From positions 54,874,008 through 54,938,007 of the forward strand of contig CM059973.1 of the NCBI GenBank assembly GCA_030490835.1: 64,000 nucleotides of DNA, given 5' to 3'. Of the stretch, positions 33,559-46,039 are shown piece by piece (the first letter of the stretch is position 1; each line of letters opens with the position of its first letter). Both the position numbers and the translations under genes were made by a program. Source of the stretch: Annona cherimola. Its lineage: Eukaryota; Streptophyta; Magnoliopsida; Magnoliales; Annonaceae. The notes beneath the pieces are model-generated. The model saw only the letters and a list, made by a program, of their open reading frames with translations. It did no database searches and was not told where the DNA came from.

Positions 33559-36500
33559 TTAGCAACTTCCAAGCCTTTAAAATACTTTTCCATGTGAAAG
33601 AATTTGTAAGCTTTGTCGTGCACTCCCACATATCTCCATTTAGAAAGTATCTTGCCTTCAATACTCTAAAGATTAAAAGTTTTGATACATTAAAAGTCGC
33701 CAGCTTTACATGGCCAATAATGGAATATTGAAGAGTTAAAGGCATCCAAAGCCCATTCCCCTTTCTAAAGTGGACTTACAGATCTTTGTCTAAGCTATCC
33801 AAATAATTTTACATCTATCATTCTTTCCCCCACCAAAAGTGGCTTAGAATCACTTTATTCTCTTCACATAACTTCTTGGGCAAGCAAAAGAAGTTCATTG
33901 CATAGTTGGGGACCGCTTGAGCTACTGCTTTCAATAGAATTTCCTTACCTCTCCATGATAATAGTTTCTCTTTCCAACTTTGGATTTTCATCAAAATTTT
34001 CTCTTTTATATATTTGAAGACTTGAGTTCTTGGCTTTTCAACACATGCAGGAAACCCTAATAAAACTAATGAGGACTTCAACCTCCTCTCTAAGCTCATC
34101 CAATGTATCACCACTAAAATATAAAATTGTTGTGTCAATGTTGACTTTCTACCCTGAGCACTCTTCATATGCCTTGATCAACTCCTTCAAATTGATAACC
34201 TCCCTCCTCTTTGCTTTGAGGAAGAGAAGAACATCATCCACAAAAAATAGGTGAGCGATAATTGGCCCATGATTGCCTACTGTTATCTCACTAAGAAGCC
34301 TCCTTTCGTGATACTCCTTTAATATTGCCGATAGACCTTCAGTGCAAAGGATAAATAGGTAAGAGGAGAGGGGGCCTCCCTGGTGGATGCCACGACTTGC
34401 TCTGAAGGGAGCAGTCTTGAAGCATTCATAGAGATCTTATATGAGATAGAGGAAATGCAGCTATAGATCCAACCAATCCATTTCTTACAAAAAATATTGT
34501 GCCTTATGATTTGGCAAAGGTAATTTTGGTTTACCCAATCATAGGATTTGATAGGTTTTATATATGACATTGCAAATAGGTTGAAAATCAGACAATTTTG
34601 TGGCTCTATTTTTCTTTAGGATGAGAATTATGGTCATCCGGTATACTGTGAAAGCATCCATGCTTTTTTAGGAGTATCCATGTCTAGAAATTTCCGACAA
34701 GCCTTAAAGACTTCATTGCCCGTAATTCGCTAGTGATGCAGATAGAAGCTTGCTATCATGCCATCTAGTCTGAGGACTTGATTGGATCCATCTCTTTAAT
34801 AGCCTTCGTGACCTGTTCTAATGCAAGGAGGGCTGTTAGCATTTGGTTATTAGCCTCTTCTACTCTAGTTGTGATTTGCCTAATTACTCTCTATTCACCA
34901 TGTGTTACTTTACCCGTGAACATACTCTAGAAATGCTGCCCAACAAAAGTCTCCATTTTTCTTTACTCCATGATAATTTGACATTATCACCCTCCAAGGC
35001 GACAATGTAATTTCTACTTTTCTCAGAGGCACATTGAAAAATCTTGTATTTTGATCCCCATACTACAACCAGTTAAGCTTTGCTCTTTGTTTTCATAAGA
35101 TCTCCTCATCCTCCAATAATGTGTGTACAAGCTACTGCTAAGCTTTTATTGTACATCCTTTTCGTTTGAAGGGGTCATTGCCTTAGGTTTATGATGAATT
35201 TTCTGTTGCTTCTTCAATGACTTATGGATGTTTCCTCTAGTTGCACAATTCCATGCCATAAGCTTTTCCTCACAATAACTAATTTTTGTACACATCAACT
35301 AAAAATAGATCCCATCATTTTCTCCTCTAATTGCCATGAATTTTGAAAACCTAATAAGCTCTTTTATCTTTACCCTGAAAAAGGTTCATATCGAAACTCA
35401 TAACAAGGTTTCTGAATTGTAAGGCCGTTCTGCAGGTCAAATAATATAAGACAATGATCAGAAGTTACCACAGATAGATGGAGCAACTTTGCTGTGGGGA
35501 ACATTGTTAACCAAACATTAGAAGCCATTGCCCTATCCAATCTTGCTTCCACCTGATTATTTCCTCTTTTGTTGTATGTCTAGGTATATGTGACACTAAC
35601 AAAGCTAATGTCAATAGCTCACAATCATTTACCGCATCACAAAAATATTGCTTCTTTCTTTCAACCCTCCTGGAAGAGTTGAGGTACTCTAAGGTGGTAG
35701 TTACTTCATTAAAATACTCCATTAATAACCAAGGCTAGCTACTCTAGGTCTTCAGTAACCTCATCAAATCCCAAGTCTCCAATCTTTTGTTTACATATGG
35801 ATTTCCATTATATGCCTATAAACCTCCACCATCTACCAGACTTGTACTTGACCCTGACATCTATATGGTTTGAAGAAAATGATTGGATTGTAACATCTGC
35901 AGTTTTATTCCATAAAAGGGTAAGTCCTCTACAAGCACTGTAGCCCACTGAGAAGCAAGAGTCAAAATGCGCCTTCAATTTGATGCTTGTCATTTTTGTA
36001 CTTGTGCGCTTTATTTCCATAAAAAACAAGGGTGGGAGCTTTATACTTGACCATGCTAAGCAGATTATGAATTGTACGTGGGTTTCTAAGCCTGTAATAA
36101 TTCCATGTTAGAGCAATCATCAGTTTTGGTGGGGCTAAGAAGCCATCTCAGCCTCCACTATTAACTGTGTTAATTCATTTGCCCAGATATTATGGTTGGT
36201 CCTCAATTTCTTATTGGAGTCATGCTCATCCATAACACCCCCACTTATTACTCTAAGACTTATTTCTCTCCCATTAATGTGCCTGTTTCTTATAATAGTT
36301 GGCTCCCATGTAGCTACTATCCTACCTTAGCACGCCTCTTCCATGTGTTGTTGTGGCGATGATGAGCTTTCTAAAGTTTTCCATGATGAACATGAGTCTC
36401 TCCACATTGGGTAATAGTCTGAACTCCCACTTGTGTCCCTTCCTCTGAGTAAGCCGGTAGCTTTTGCCTCCTACTGCATATCCACAATTAGTTGTGAAGA

Positions 36501-37930
36501 GTGGTTGATGATTTCACTCATGGTGCTATCTACCACAAAATGATCTCCCCCTTCATGACAATCGATTACCCACTCCTATGTTTTTAGCATTCCCCTATTT
36601 TCCTCCTCTTGTTTTCTCCACTAGCATCTCCCCAAGTTGTCTCCCCTCCTTATTAGTGTTGTGGTTGAAACTTTTTAAATAATCATGGACTATTGAAATA
36701 TCATTTGTATTTATTTCTTCCTTTAAAGTCAGTCCATAGTTACTACTACTGTCATAACTACTTCTATTCAAGTCCTCACATAGTTTCTGACAAATTATGT
36801 CTCCTTTTGTAAGGTTGACTTTGACCCACTTTGATGTGTCCACTTATTTATCCCTTTCCTCCCCTTTGCCACCTTCCATATCTGTGTCAACCTCACAATC
36901 ACCCAATTATTGTTGCACATTGTTGCCTGCTTGTCTAGTAAAATTGAGTTGCAGCTGTGCACTCAAATGCAATTGGCAATAGGAATGGTAATTAACATCA
37001 TCACCATCCACACCGCTTGCCAAATACGAACATGAAAAATCCCTGTTCTTGATTCTTGAATCTCCTTTTAATCCAACTGGTTTAAAGCCCGCTCTCAACT
37101 GGTTCCTATATGGGAAATCAAATTCATTTATGTTTGCTATAATTCTAGTCATGTCCAAGCATTCCTTATACAGATGTCTCATCCTTCCACACACATAGAA
37201 AAAGGAGGAAAGTTTCTCATTGAAAGTTGATTCACCTCTTGTCTTGTGCTCCAATTTACATGAAGATTCCTCTTTGGAGAGGTTTTCTCATATCTAATCC
37301 TACCTTGATTCATAATATCTATTTGAAGGCTTCCACCCAAAGACTTTGCTCAAACGATTCACCAATCATTTTTACTGGAAACATTTTGTTAACTAGGTAG
37401 GGGATGTTTGTGGCTTGAACCTAAAACGACAACTTGTATAGGGCCATTTCCATAGAGCTCACCAGAGCCATCAACCTAGCTAAGACTACCAATTGTCTAT
37501 CATACAGCCATGGGCTCCCTTCTAAGATTGCATCTTGATCTTCCGCTGCGTCAAACACTACCGAGAATAGGTTGTTGTCTAGCTCTGTAAATGAAAATTT
37601 TCCTCTTATCCTCCATACATTTCTCATGCTGGCTTTAAACATCTCCCTATTACAACTTTTATAGGTCAATAGTGAACAAAGGGCAACCAAATTTTCCCCG
37701 AGTCACTCTTGCGACACTTAGCTATATTAATTTTTAAAGTTTAGAACTCCTCCCCTAGTGGTTCCGCTTCCTCCATCTGTAGATTTACAATCCAATAGAG
37801 AAGAAAAAGAGAAACCATAAAGAAAACCCTCCCCCAACCGTACGACAAATCTCGCCTTGTAGAGAAGTAAAATGAGGAAGACAGACTTGGGTTCTCAATT
37901 GCCAGATGGACAGAGGCTTTATATTCATCA
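33559..37930 (-). pseudogene. L1-type LINE, 5' part: ORF1, endonuclease and reverse transcriptase
   Basis: From 5' to 3' on the minus strand: a leader (about 37700-37930); ORF1 with an RRM-like DUF4283 region (frame 37421-37690, 'FTELDNNLFSVVF', 'EGSPWLYDRQLVV') and a zinc-knuckle remnant 'CGRMRHLYKEC' lacking its first cysteine (about 37170-37200); an endonuclease starting 'MIALTWNYYRLRNPRTIHNL' at 36120, with 'FFMEIKR', 'GLTLLWNK' and 'SDHCLILFDL' (35370-36029); and reverse transcriptase with 'WIGWIYSCISS', a FVDDVLLF active-site box (about 34222-34245) and the following region (33818-34168) ending 'LSHFWWGKE'. The last piece, 33554-33745, ends 'FTWKSILKAWKLL' at the LTR insertion. Many frameshifts and stops; inactive. 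Together with 26640-27882 it gives about 5.6 kb, normal for a plant L1. Confidence 0.85.
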
Positions 37931-37946
37931 AAACTTTAGATATAAC

Positions 37947-39578
37947 TGTTAGTCTCAAGTTTATGACAAAACCTAAGAGGGGAGGGGTAAATTGAGTTCT
38001 TTTAAAATTTCTTTTGTTATATCAGATGTAACCCCTTGTGAACTAAGTCCTCTTCAATGAAAATGTGGAGAATGGAATAAAAAATAGAGCAGAGAAATTG
38101 AACATGAAAATTATAGTGGTTCAGAACAACTCTCCCTACTCCACTCTTCTAAGAACATACAGTTATGTCTTGGGTTTCACTACATCAGTATGATTACACC
38201 AAGAGTCCTTGCTCTCTTCTAAATTTCAGCTGTAGGGGTCCTTTACAAGTTTTACACAAGCAGGTGGCGAGTCACACTCCAACTACACACTACTTTGCCT
38301 TCACTTGGTCTTGGTCTCCAACACCAAACCAAGTGAAATGAAAAATGAACAATGACCAAAATGTAAAACTACACTTTACAGATGTGTAAGGAATAATTTT
38401 AGAGCTTAAAAAAACATGTGGAATGAGTTGTTGATGGATCAGTTTAGCACTTGCAATTAATAAGTTAGTTCTTATTGGAAAGTTTTTATTGATCACTTGA
38501 ATACTTGAGGATTGGGAGGTTGAATCTCAATCAATACTCTAGCTAACCCTCTCTCTTTCATTTGATTTGTATTAAATAGGAGATGAGTAAATTCGAATAT
38601 TTAGTGGTAGGTGGCGCGCATTCAATGTACCAACATTCAAATTTTTCGACCATTACGACTTAAGTCGCATTTGGAGTCAACTTCGGGTGCGACTTCGTCC
38701 AAATCGCAGATTGGAGTTGACTTGGATTCTGACTTCGATCTTCACTCTTCAGTTTCAAGTTCCTCTCTGAGTCGACTTGGTCTCGGACTTGACCCAAGTC
38801 GCAAGTGAAGTTGACTTGAGTTGTGACTTCACTTTCCATTTTGCTTATTTGAACTTTCACATCTCATACCCTTGATCATTTAGCATGGGCTTCTTCTTAT
38901 TTTGCCTTCAAAAATCTTAATTTATGCATGGGTTCCTTTGGTCTTCTTGTGCATTTGGCTTGTTCTCTCCCATATGAAATTTCTAGCATGAGTTTGTGTT
39001 TTGAACCTTGAATCATATTTGAATATTCATTATTGATCCAAACTAGTCACCTTCGAACTTAAAATATCTTGATTTTAGCTTCCTTGTGCTCAAGTTGCAT
39101 GCTTGGGTCGACTTGATTTACAATTTCAACTAAGCCTCATTTCTGGGTCGACTTCATGTGCGCCTTTACCTAAGTCGCATGTTGGAGTAACTTCGGTTGC
39201 TACTTGACTTTGTTAGATTCAGCTTCGGACCCCTGAAGATATCCTAAGTCGCTGACGGAGTCGACTTAGGTTGTAACTTGACCCAAGTCACATACGAAGT
39301 CGACTTCGGGTGTGACTTCACCTGCTCACGTGTCCATATTGTCAGCGCTATTGAAAAATGACCCTTTGAAGTTGGTGCTGGAGTCGACTTCGGTACCATC
39401 TTGACCTAAGTTAATGCCTAAGTTGACTTGACGTGCGACTTGGCCTACCATGCTTTGTATCTTGAAGTATTTAATCCTTAAAATATCTCAACACACATGT
39501 TAGTGCCTTAAAACCCCTCACATTGAATTTTTAATCATCAAAACAAAGATTATGCTTGATTTGCCATTCGTTTATAAC
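37947..39578 (-). mobile_element. 3' LTR of a SIRE/Maximus-type copia element (GTCGACT family, copy C)
   Basis: On the minus strand it begins TGTTATAAACG and ends GAGACTAACA. It carries the family blocks in order: 'TTTTGATGATTAA', GTCGACTT-rich units (39060-39460 and 38660-38830), the 'ACATTGAATGCGCGCC' block, and the 'AATT(T)ACCCCTCCCCTCTTAG' end. Unlike copies A, B and D it is directly preceded on the minus strand by a polypurine tract (39579-39595), which makes it a 3' LTR. ATAAC lies just outside its outer end (37942-37946). Its partner would have been at the lost 5' end. Confidence 0.78.
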
Positions 39579-39595
39579 AATTTCCCCCTTTTTGA
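39579..39595 (-). promoter_or_regulatory. Polypurine tract of the copia element
   Basis: The minus strand reads AAAAAGGGGGAAAT just before the LTR's TGTT, preceded by 'GTCAATCATCAAA'. This is the plus-strand primer site typical of SIRE-like and other plant copia elements, and it fixes element orientation and the LTR start. Confidence 0.8.
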
Positions 39596-40880
39596 TGATT
39601 GACAAAACCAATTTAAGATGTACCTTTTATTAAATGAATGAATTACTATTATTTGTACAATCATATCATTTTCTTACCATTATCCTAAGTCGGATATCAT
39701 TTCTTTATGTCAATTTCCAAGATATTTGAAAACTAGGTTATACGTCTCATTTCATTCAGTTATCCATTATCACATGATTTAATAACAATTCATATATCAA
39801 GTCATCCAAACGTCATAAGATATCATTCCATTCATAATTGACTGTCTTAAAGCATAGTAAACCATTCATAGTAATAAGTCATTTACAACATTCATTTCAA
39901 GCCAATACATTCATAAAACCTTTACATGTTGCCCTAGATATATCCTACCCAATCACTAAAGAAGGCTATCCCAAAAACCAAAATTCCCACATTCCTCTCC
40001 CCTTTTTTTCAATCACCAAAAGGGAGTAGAATCGATGAGTTAAGATTTTTAAAAAGAAAATGGAGATATGGGATATGGTAGCTGCTGATTGGGAAGCATT
40101 TAGCGAATGAGATCATCATATAGGGCTTTCGAAGCAGAGTAAAGATTGACCGGTGAGGAGGATAAAGGTGATGATAGATCCTGAATAGTTGAATTGGCCC
40201 GAACTAACTCGCCCTGGTAAGGATCAAAATCAGATAAGCTTGGAACGGGTTGACCTCTCCTACTTCTAGAGGCAAGGTGGTATTTGATATCTTTGAGTTC
40301 CTGCTCCATTTTATCTTGCTCCCCATGCATTTTCATAAGAGAAATATTGATTGCCCCAAGTTCTTGAGAAATTCTACTCTCCATGGCTTGAAGATGGGCT
40401 AGAATTGCATTAGGTAGACGGTTGAGTAAGGGAATGTGAAAAATGGTCTATAGCCTATGATCCTCTTGGTGAGCAAGATGCATGAGATGCAGGGGATGCA
40501 AAGGCATGTGGAACTAGGGGTGGAGGTTTTGGTGATTGATGTGGTTAAGCCTCCACCTCAAATGGAGCTACCTCTACTTGAGGTTCTTGTCTACCTTGAG
40601 CTTGCGGGAGTTCTCCTCCCATTCAAGCCTGTAGCTGTGCAGCTGTAAATGCCTCAAGGTCAATTTTCATATGGGTCCAAAGTGCTTTGTTAATGGTATT
40701 TGTGTGCTTCAAGACCTCGTATGGTTCTCCATCCAAGTCAACATGAAAATGATCAAGGATTTTAGTAATCTAGCTGTTGTAAGGCAAAACTCCTCATGGG
40801 TTCTACTTTTTGAACTCGAGGGCCAAAACTCCTCATATGTTCTCATTTTTGTTATGTCAAATCTTTGGACATAGCATTAT
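39596..40880 (-). pseudogene. Internal 3' region of the copia element with ORF3-like remnant
   Basis: The minus frame 40100-40384 (94 codons) starts 'MESRISQELGAINISLMKMH' and continues with heptad-like spacing of L, M and I over about residues 1-36, then S- and P-rich wording ending 'LYDDLIR'. Its position just before the 3' LTR and its coiled-coil look fit the extra ORF3 ('envelope-like') of SIRE/Maximus elements. Minus-strand sequence at 40530-40690 also reads protein-like ('HMKIDLEAFTAAQLQA' then a stop), so the frame is broken. No pol domain remains; the 5' part is lost beyond about 40880. Confidence 0.55.
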
Positions 40881-40884
40881 TGTG

Positions 40885-41105
40885 TTCTTAATTTTCAACC
40901 TTTTACTGCTCATAATATTTTTACAGAAAAGTAAACCACACTACATAAATTTGTTACATAATATTCAAGTTTTTAAAGAGATGAAAAATGATTATATGCC
41001 CCTCAAATTGATGATTTTTAAAAATAAAAATAAAAATCTAAAAGAAAACTTGGTTAATAGATTAAATACACTTTCAAAAACATGTTTATGAAAAATAAAA
41101 GATTA
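40885..41105. mobile_element. Fragment of fold-back MITE (family FB-like)
   Basis: Contains 'AAATACACTTTCAAAAACAT' followed by 'GTTTATGAAAAATAAAA', as at the right ends of the copies at 3147 and 45052. The left arm is not recognisable. Confidence 0.4.
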
Positions 41106-41215
41106 AATTAAGAAATGAATATTGCAAGTTAAGCATATGTATAATATATTGTATATAATCATGCCACTATATACATATATATGGAAATTGATCCAATGCA
41201 TACAAATACACCATG

Positions 41216-41555
41216 TAGTCGATGCACTATGGGGCCCACTTGATCGTGAATAAAATATCTACCATACCCATTGTATTTAGAATTATTCGCTTTATTAGCA
41301 TACCAATTTTTATCCAAATCCAACATGTGCACAAGCCCTATCTTAAAATAGTATAAAATTAACATCATAAAATAGTTTAATATAAATATTAATTTTAAAG
41401 TGGTATTTTCAATGTCTACACTATCTAAAGTATAATTTTTATACGTATAAATGATTGTACAATGGATCGTAACATTTTAATATGGGTGGGCCCATTTGGC
41501 AAAGGATTACATCGCAATTATGTTGTAGTCCTACATAGTAGCATATTTCTCTCTA
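41216..41555. mobile_element. MITE family E, copy 3
   Basis: Begins 'GATGCACTATGGGGCCCAC' and ends 'GGGTGGGCCCATTTGGC' followed by 'ACATCGCAATTATGTTG'. The interior 'CCATTGTATTTAGAATTATT' and 'AACATCATAAAATAGTTTAA' matches copy 2 in the same orientation. Confidence 0.6.
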
Positions 41556-41570
41556 TCTATAGACTTATCC

Positions 41571-41932
41571 AGTACAGATAGACTGCACCATAATTACAGT
41601 GCGATCTGCTGCAACATGGGCACCACAACTATTAAAATGTCATGATAATTTATACAATCATTTATCTATATAAAAAATTATATTTTTGATGGTTTTAATG
41701 TTAAAAATACAACTTTAATACTAATATTTATATTAAGTTATTTCATTACATTGATTTTGTACCATTTTAAGATGGAGGTCATATACATGTTTTATTTAGA
41801 TGGAAATTGTTATGCTCTCAAAGTAAATAATTTTAAATATAATGGGTGAAGTGAATGTCAATTTCATGATCATGTGGGGCCCATTTTCAACAGACTACAC
41901 CGTAATTATGGTGCAGTCTGTCTACACTTGAT
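41571..41932. mobile_element. MITE family E, copy 4
   Basis: The left end 'CAGATAGACTGCACCATAAT' pairs with the right end 'ATTATGGTGCAGTCTGTCTA'. The interior is in the orientation of copy 1, opposite to copy 3, which lies about 15 bases away. This repeats the head-to-head arrangement seen at 7782-8477. Confidence 0.65.
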
Positions 41933-41956
41933 TATTTTCCATACATATTTTCGCTT

Positions 41957-42495
41957 CTATGCTACTTGTCCACTTCTATGTAACAAAGTCACATAGAAGC
42001 GGTCCCATGTGACCCCTTTAATTTTTAATTTATTGATGTTGATTTAAAATCTAATTCATTCATTGTATTTAGCATAACTTATTTATCTAGGAGACCAAAT
42101 CTCATTTAAATCAAGTATGTGCATGGGTTATATTTGCTAAAAATTATGTATATTCGGGTATAAATTATGAAAAATGCTTATATCCATTTACATATGTGTT
42201 AGAATGTAATATTACTTTAAAGAATCATTTATCGACATAGTAGTGATATTTTAGATGGTTTAGATATTGAAAAAATTACTTTAATTTTGATATTTTAGCA
42301 TTGAATCATTTTATTAAGTTGATTTTACACATTTATAAATGAGAACCATATACCGTGAAATTAAAAAATAAAGGGTTTCTAAGATTCAATAAATGATGTC
42401 GAATACAATGGATTGAGTGAATTTTTTTATCAACCATCAAAATTTTAAAAATAAAGAGGGTTATATAGAAAATAGTTTCATAGAAGCAGGATGTA
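41957..42495. mobile_element. MITE family F, copy 2
   Basis: The left end carries 'CTTCTATG' and 'CACATAGAAGCGGTCCCATG'. The right end reads 'GGGTTATATAGAAAATAGTT' then 'TCATAGAAGCAGG'. The core shares 'GTATTTAGCATAACTTATTT' and 'TTTAGATGGTTTAGATATTG' with copy 1. Confidence 0.6.
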
Positions 42496-42499
42496 ATAA

Positions 42500-42965
42500 T
42501 CAGATTAAATGGAAATGATTTTGTATAACCCTCTCCACTTTTAAGATGCTGATGATTGATGCAAAATTCAATATATTTATTATATTTAACATCATTTATT
42601 TAGCTAGCTAGCTAGGTTCTCATCAGATCATTCAGATGTTCAGATGGTGTCTAATTAAACTACTGTTACTTTGCTTCTATGGAACTCTTTTTCTATTTTT
42701 AATATTTTAATGCTTGATGAAAATTTTACCTCATCTATTATTTTTAGTTTCAATTATATTATCGTAAAAAATATTTCATTTATTGAGTATCAATATACAT
42801 GGCCCTCAAATCTACAAATGTGTAAAATCGATGTAATAAAATAATTTAATAGTACATGTTAATTTTAAAGTTGTTTTTAATACACATTTGATTTTGATGA
42901 AACTTGCTCTCCTAACTAAATGAATAATGTTAAATATAATTAATGAAGCAGATTTGTATAAAATT
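42500..42965. mobile_element. Fragments of family F/E-type MITEs
   Basis: Phrases such as 'CAATATATTTATTATATTTA' and 'AATCGATGTAATAAAATAAT' recur from families E and F, but the ends are eroded and the order is scrambled. 'AGCTAGCTAGCTAGG' near 42602 is a short tetramer run. Confidence 0.4.
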
Positions 42966-42967
42966 AT

Positions 42968-44591
42968 TGTGAAGTCAACTAGAAAATTAAGAGTAATCTA
43001 TGTTTTGATGATTAACAATCCAATTTTGAGTATTAAAGGCTACTAACACATTTGGTGAAGTGGTTTTGAGATAGAAATTTTAATTGTTAAGGTATAGCAG
43101 ACAAAGTCCTATAGTCGAGTTGACTTAGACATGCAACTTGGGTCAAGTCTATACTGAAGTTGACCTTAAACTGCAACTTAGGTTGAGAGAATGCAAACGT
43201 TGAAGAGTAAACAAGACAAGTCGCAAACTTAAGTTGACTTTGATTCGACTTGGGCAAAGTCAATAGACAAGTTGACTTAGGGGGTTACATATTCTCACTT
43301 ACTCAAAATTAAATGAGCAAAGTCATAACCCAGGTCGACTCTACCCTGCAACTTGAGTCAAGTCAAAGATTAAGTCAACCCAAGGCTCCAACTTAAGTTG
43401 TTGAAAATAAGAAAAAATTTCAAAGACTAAATACCAAAAGTCAAATCACACATCCAAATCGACTCTGCTAAGTGACTTGGATGAAGTCCAAGATCAAGTC
43501 GACTTAAGCTAAGAACTTGGAAGATTGAAGCCAAAGAAGCACATGCTATGAAGTTTGAAGTTTCAAAGAAGAAGTGAAGTCGCATAGCCAAGTTGATTTC
43601 ACTAGCAACTTGGGCAAAGTTCTAAAGCCAAGTCAACTTTGAGGTTGCATATTCCTATTGAATGGAAAAATTACATGAGAAGTCATACCCAAAGTCTACT
43701 CTTCATGCGACTTGGGTCAAGTCGATGACCAAATCGACTTAAGATGGAACTCAGGAGCACTATATTCAAAGGAGGACTTATGAAGTGGAAATACCCTGAT
43801 CGAAGTCGCACTCCAAGTCACCTCGAATGTGCAACGTGAGTGAAGTCGCAGTCAAAGTTGACTCCAACTGCTACTTGCATTATAGTGGTCAGAAAAATTC
43901 TCATGTTAGTACATTTAATATGTGCCACCTACCTCCTAACGTTTGAAATAACTCCTCTATTATTTAAAGCATGTCAAGCGAAGTAAAGAAAGTTAGCTAG
44001 AGCATTCATTGAGCCTTCAACTTCCCATTCACAAGTAATCAAGTGGTCATTAAGTGCTCTACAAAGAAGAACTATGATTTTCACTGCTAGTACTGAAGCT
44101 ACTCATTAATCTCAAGCCTTTCAAAGTTCTTCCTCGTGCTGAAACTTCTTCTACACAATCCGTAACATATAGAACTTTGTTTTAAATCTATTTTTTTTGT
44201 AATCTTATTTGATTTGGTATTTGAGACCAAGGCCAAGTAAAGATAAGTAGTGAACGGTTAGAGTGTGACTCACCATCTACTTGTGATATGATTGTAGAGG
44301 CCCCCAGAACTATAATCTAGAAGAGAGCAAGAGCTCTAGTTGTATATCTATTGATATAGTGGAATCCAAAACATAAGGGTGTGCTCTTAGAAAAGTGGAA
44401 TAGGGAGAGTTGTCTCGAACTACTATAATTTCTTGTTTCTACAAGTATTATTCTGTTTAATCTATTACTCTCCACATTTTCATTCAAGGGGACTTAGTTC
44501 ACAAGGGGTTAAGTTTAAGATACGAAAAGAAATTTAAAAAAGCCCAATTCACCCATCCTCTCTTGGGTTTTACCACAAACTCGGGACCAAC
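42968..44591 (+). mobile_element. GTCGACT-rich copia LTR family, copy D
   Basis: Starts near TGTGAAGTCAACTAG with 'TATGTTTTGATGATTAACAA' soon after, and ends CTCGGGACCAACA. In between are many 'AAGTCGACT/AAGTTGACT' and 'GCGACTTGGGTCAAGTC' units (43100-43880), 'AGTACATTTAATATGTGCC', TATA-like 'ATTATTTAAAGC', 'CTCCACATTTTCATTC' and the 'AATTCACCCATCCTCTCTTG' end. No polypurine tract lies before it and no primer site after it, so it is a solo LTR or fragment. No target duplication was found. Confidence 0.7.
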
Positions 44592-45051
44592 AAAAACTGT
44601 TTGATGTAACTTTTTTTAATGAATGATATAACACCTTCAAAACCATTTGATGTAAGTTACAAAACAATCGTATATATACTCACGCATGAGTTGTCAGCAT
44701 CCCACCCAATGCATACCTCCAGAATAATAACTGGACACCTATATTAATTAATTTGCATTAGGATGGAGATATTTAATAGGAAGGAATGGATGCGTTTGAT
44801 TATTGAAATGGAACCCATGTGGATGATAAAATGTAAATCCAATGGGCCTTAATATTTAAAATCATTGGTTTTATCATGTGTTCAAAATTCATTCTAATAA
44901 GAATTTTGAATAGGTCATACCTGCCTTAAAATTAGATAATTATGTAAATATAAATTATGCAAAACACTTAAAATGCATTATAATATGTTAATACTTTGCA
45001 ATGTATTTTAGGCTAAAATACAAATTAATTTATTTTGACAATTAGTTATAT

Positions 45052-45300
45052 TTTTTGTTTTTTCTTTATAAACATGTTTTTCTTCAATCTATATATCAAG
45101 TTTTTCCATTTTACAATATTTTTACAAATTTATTTTTTATTTTTAAAAAAACTAAGTTTTTAAGAGTAAAAATGACTTAAATGCACCTAAAATTAATAAT
45201 TTTTAAAATAAAAACAAATATGTAAAAGTATTATCTAATGGCAACACTTTTATGGATTAAATATATTAGAAAACATGTTCATGAAAAAATAAAAAATAAA
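45052..45300. mobile_element. Fold-back MITE (family FB), short copy
   Basis: Left 'TTTCTTTATAAACATGTTTT' plus 'TTCTTCAATCTATAT' pairs with right 'ATGGATTAAATATATTAG' plus 'AAAACATGTTCATGAAAAAA'. It is followed by an (AAAAT)n run at about 45290-45315. Confidence 0.5.
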
Positions 45301-45437
45301 ATAAAATAAAATAAAAGAATATTATATTTTATCTTAAAATACATCATGGTGTATATAATCATACTTCTCTATCTAGATTGGAGTTATATTGTAGGCAATT
45401 TAAAAGTTAAAAATACAAACAGCCATGCAAATTGGCG

Positions 45438-45560
45438 GAGAGAGTGATGGGTTCATTCAAATTAAATGTAGATGCTCTGGAAGGAAGGAAGACGGAATTG
45501 CAATTGGCTATGGGGCTGTAATTAGTGATTGCGTGGCATCTTACAGCAACTAGCTGCTAG
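45438..45560 (+). pseudogene. RNase H-like fragment (LINE-derived)
   Basis: The plus strand reads 'GSFKLNVDALEGRK' and, after a one-base shift, 'GIAIGYGAVISDCVASY'. This matches the start of the RNase H domain of plant LINEs (KLNVDA...GxGAVIRD). Only about 40 codons survive, with a stop in each frame. It is not adjacent to any other LINE part. Confidence 0.45.
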
Positions 45561-46039
45561 TTTGATATAAACTCCTATTATTTTAAAATGTTGATGTAAA
45601 TATAATACTTGTAACATGCAATTGTGAAACCTCAAAATATAATTATATATTAAAACAATAACACTAACGGTTATGGTATGTGGAATGTTTGCTAAATGAA
45701 AATTTTAACTTATGTAATATTTAAATTCAAACATTACACTGGTACCTAAATGACAAAGTCAGATGGCTTAAAAATCTTACATCAAGGTTTGAGTCACCCT
45801 GACTTAAAATTTATATGTTTTACTTTATTTTATTATTTCATTTAACTAATAAGGATTAATTTTTTTAATTTTTAAAATAAATATATAAAGAAATTATGTT
45901 GCAGCAACATTAATTAGAGAGGTAAGGTGGCAAGTTGAATTAGCAAAAGTCAAAAATGGGTAAGCATGTCGCATGATTTTAACTATAATTAACTAATTAA
46001 CAAAGATAAAAATATGTCACAGTAGGTTCATATAAGTTT

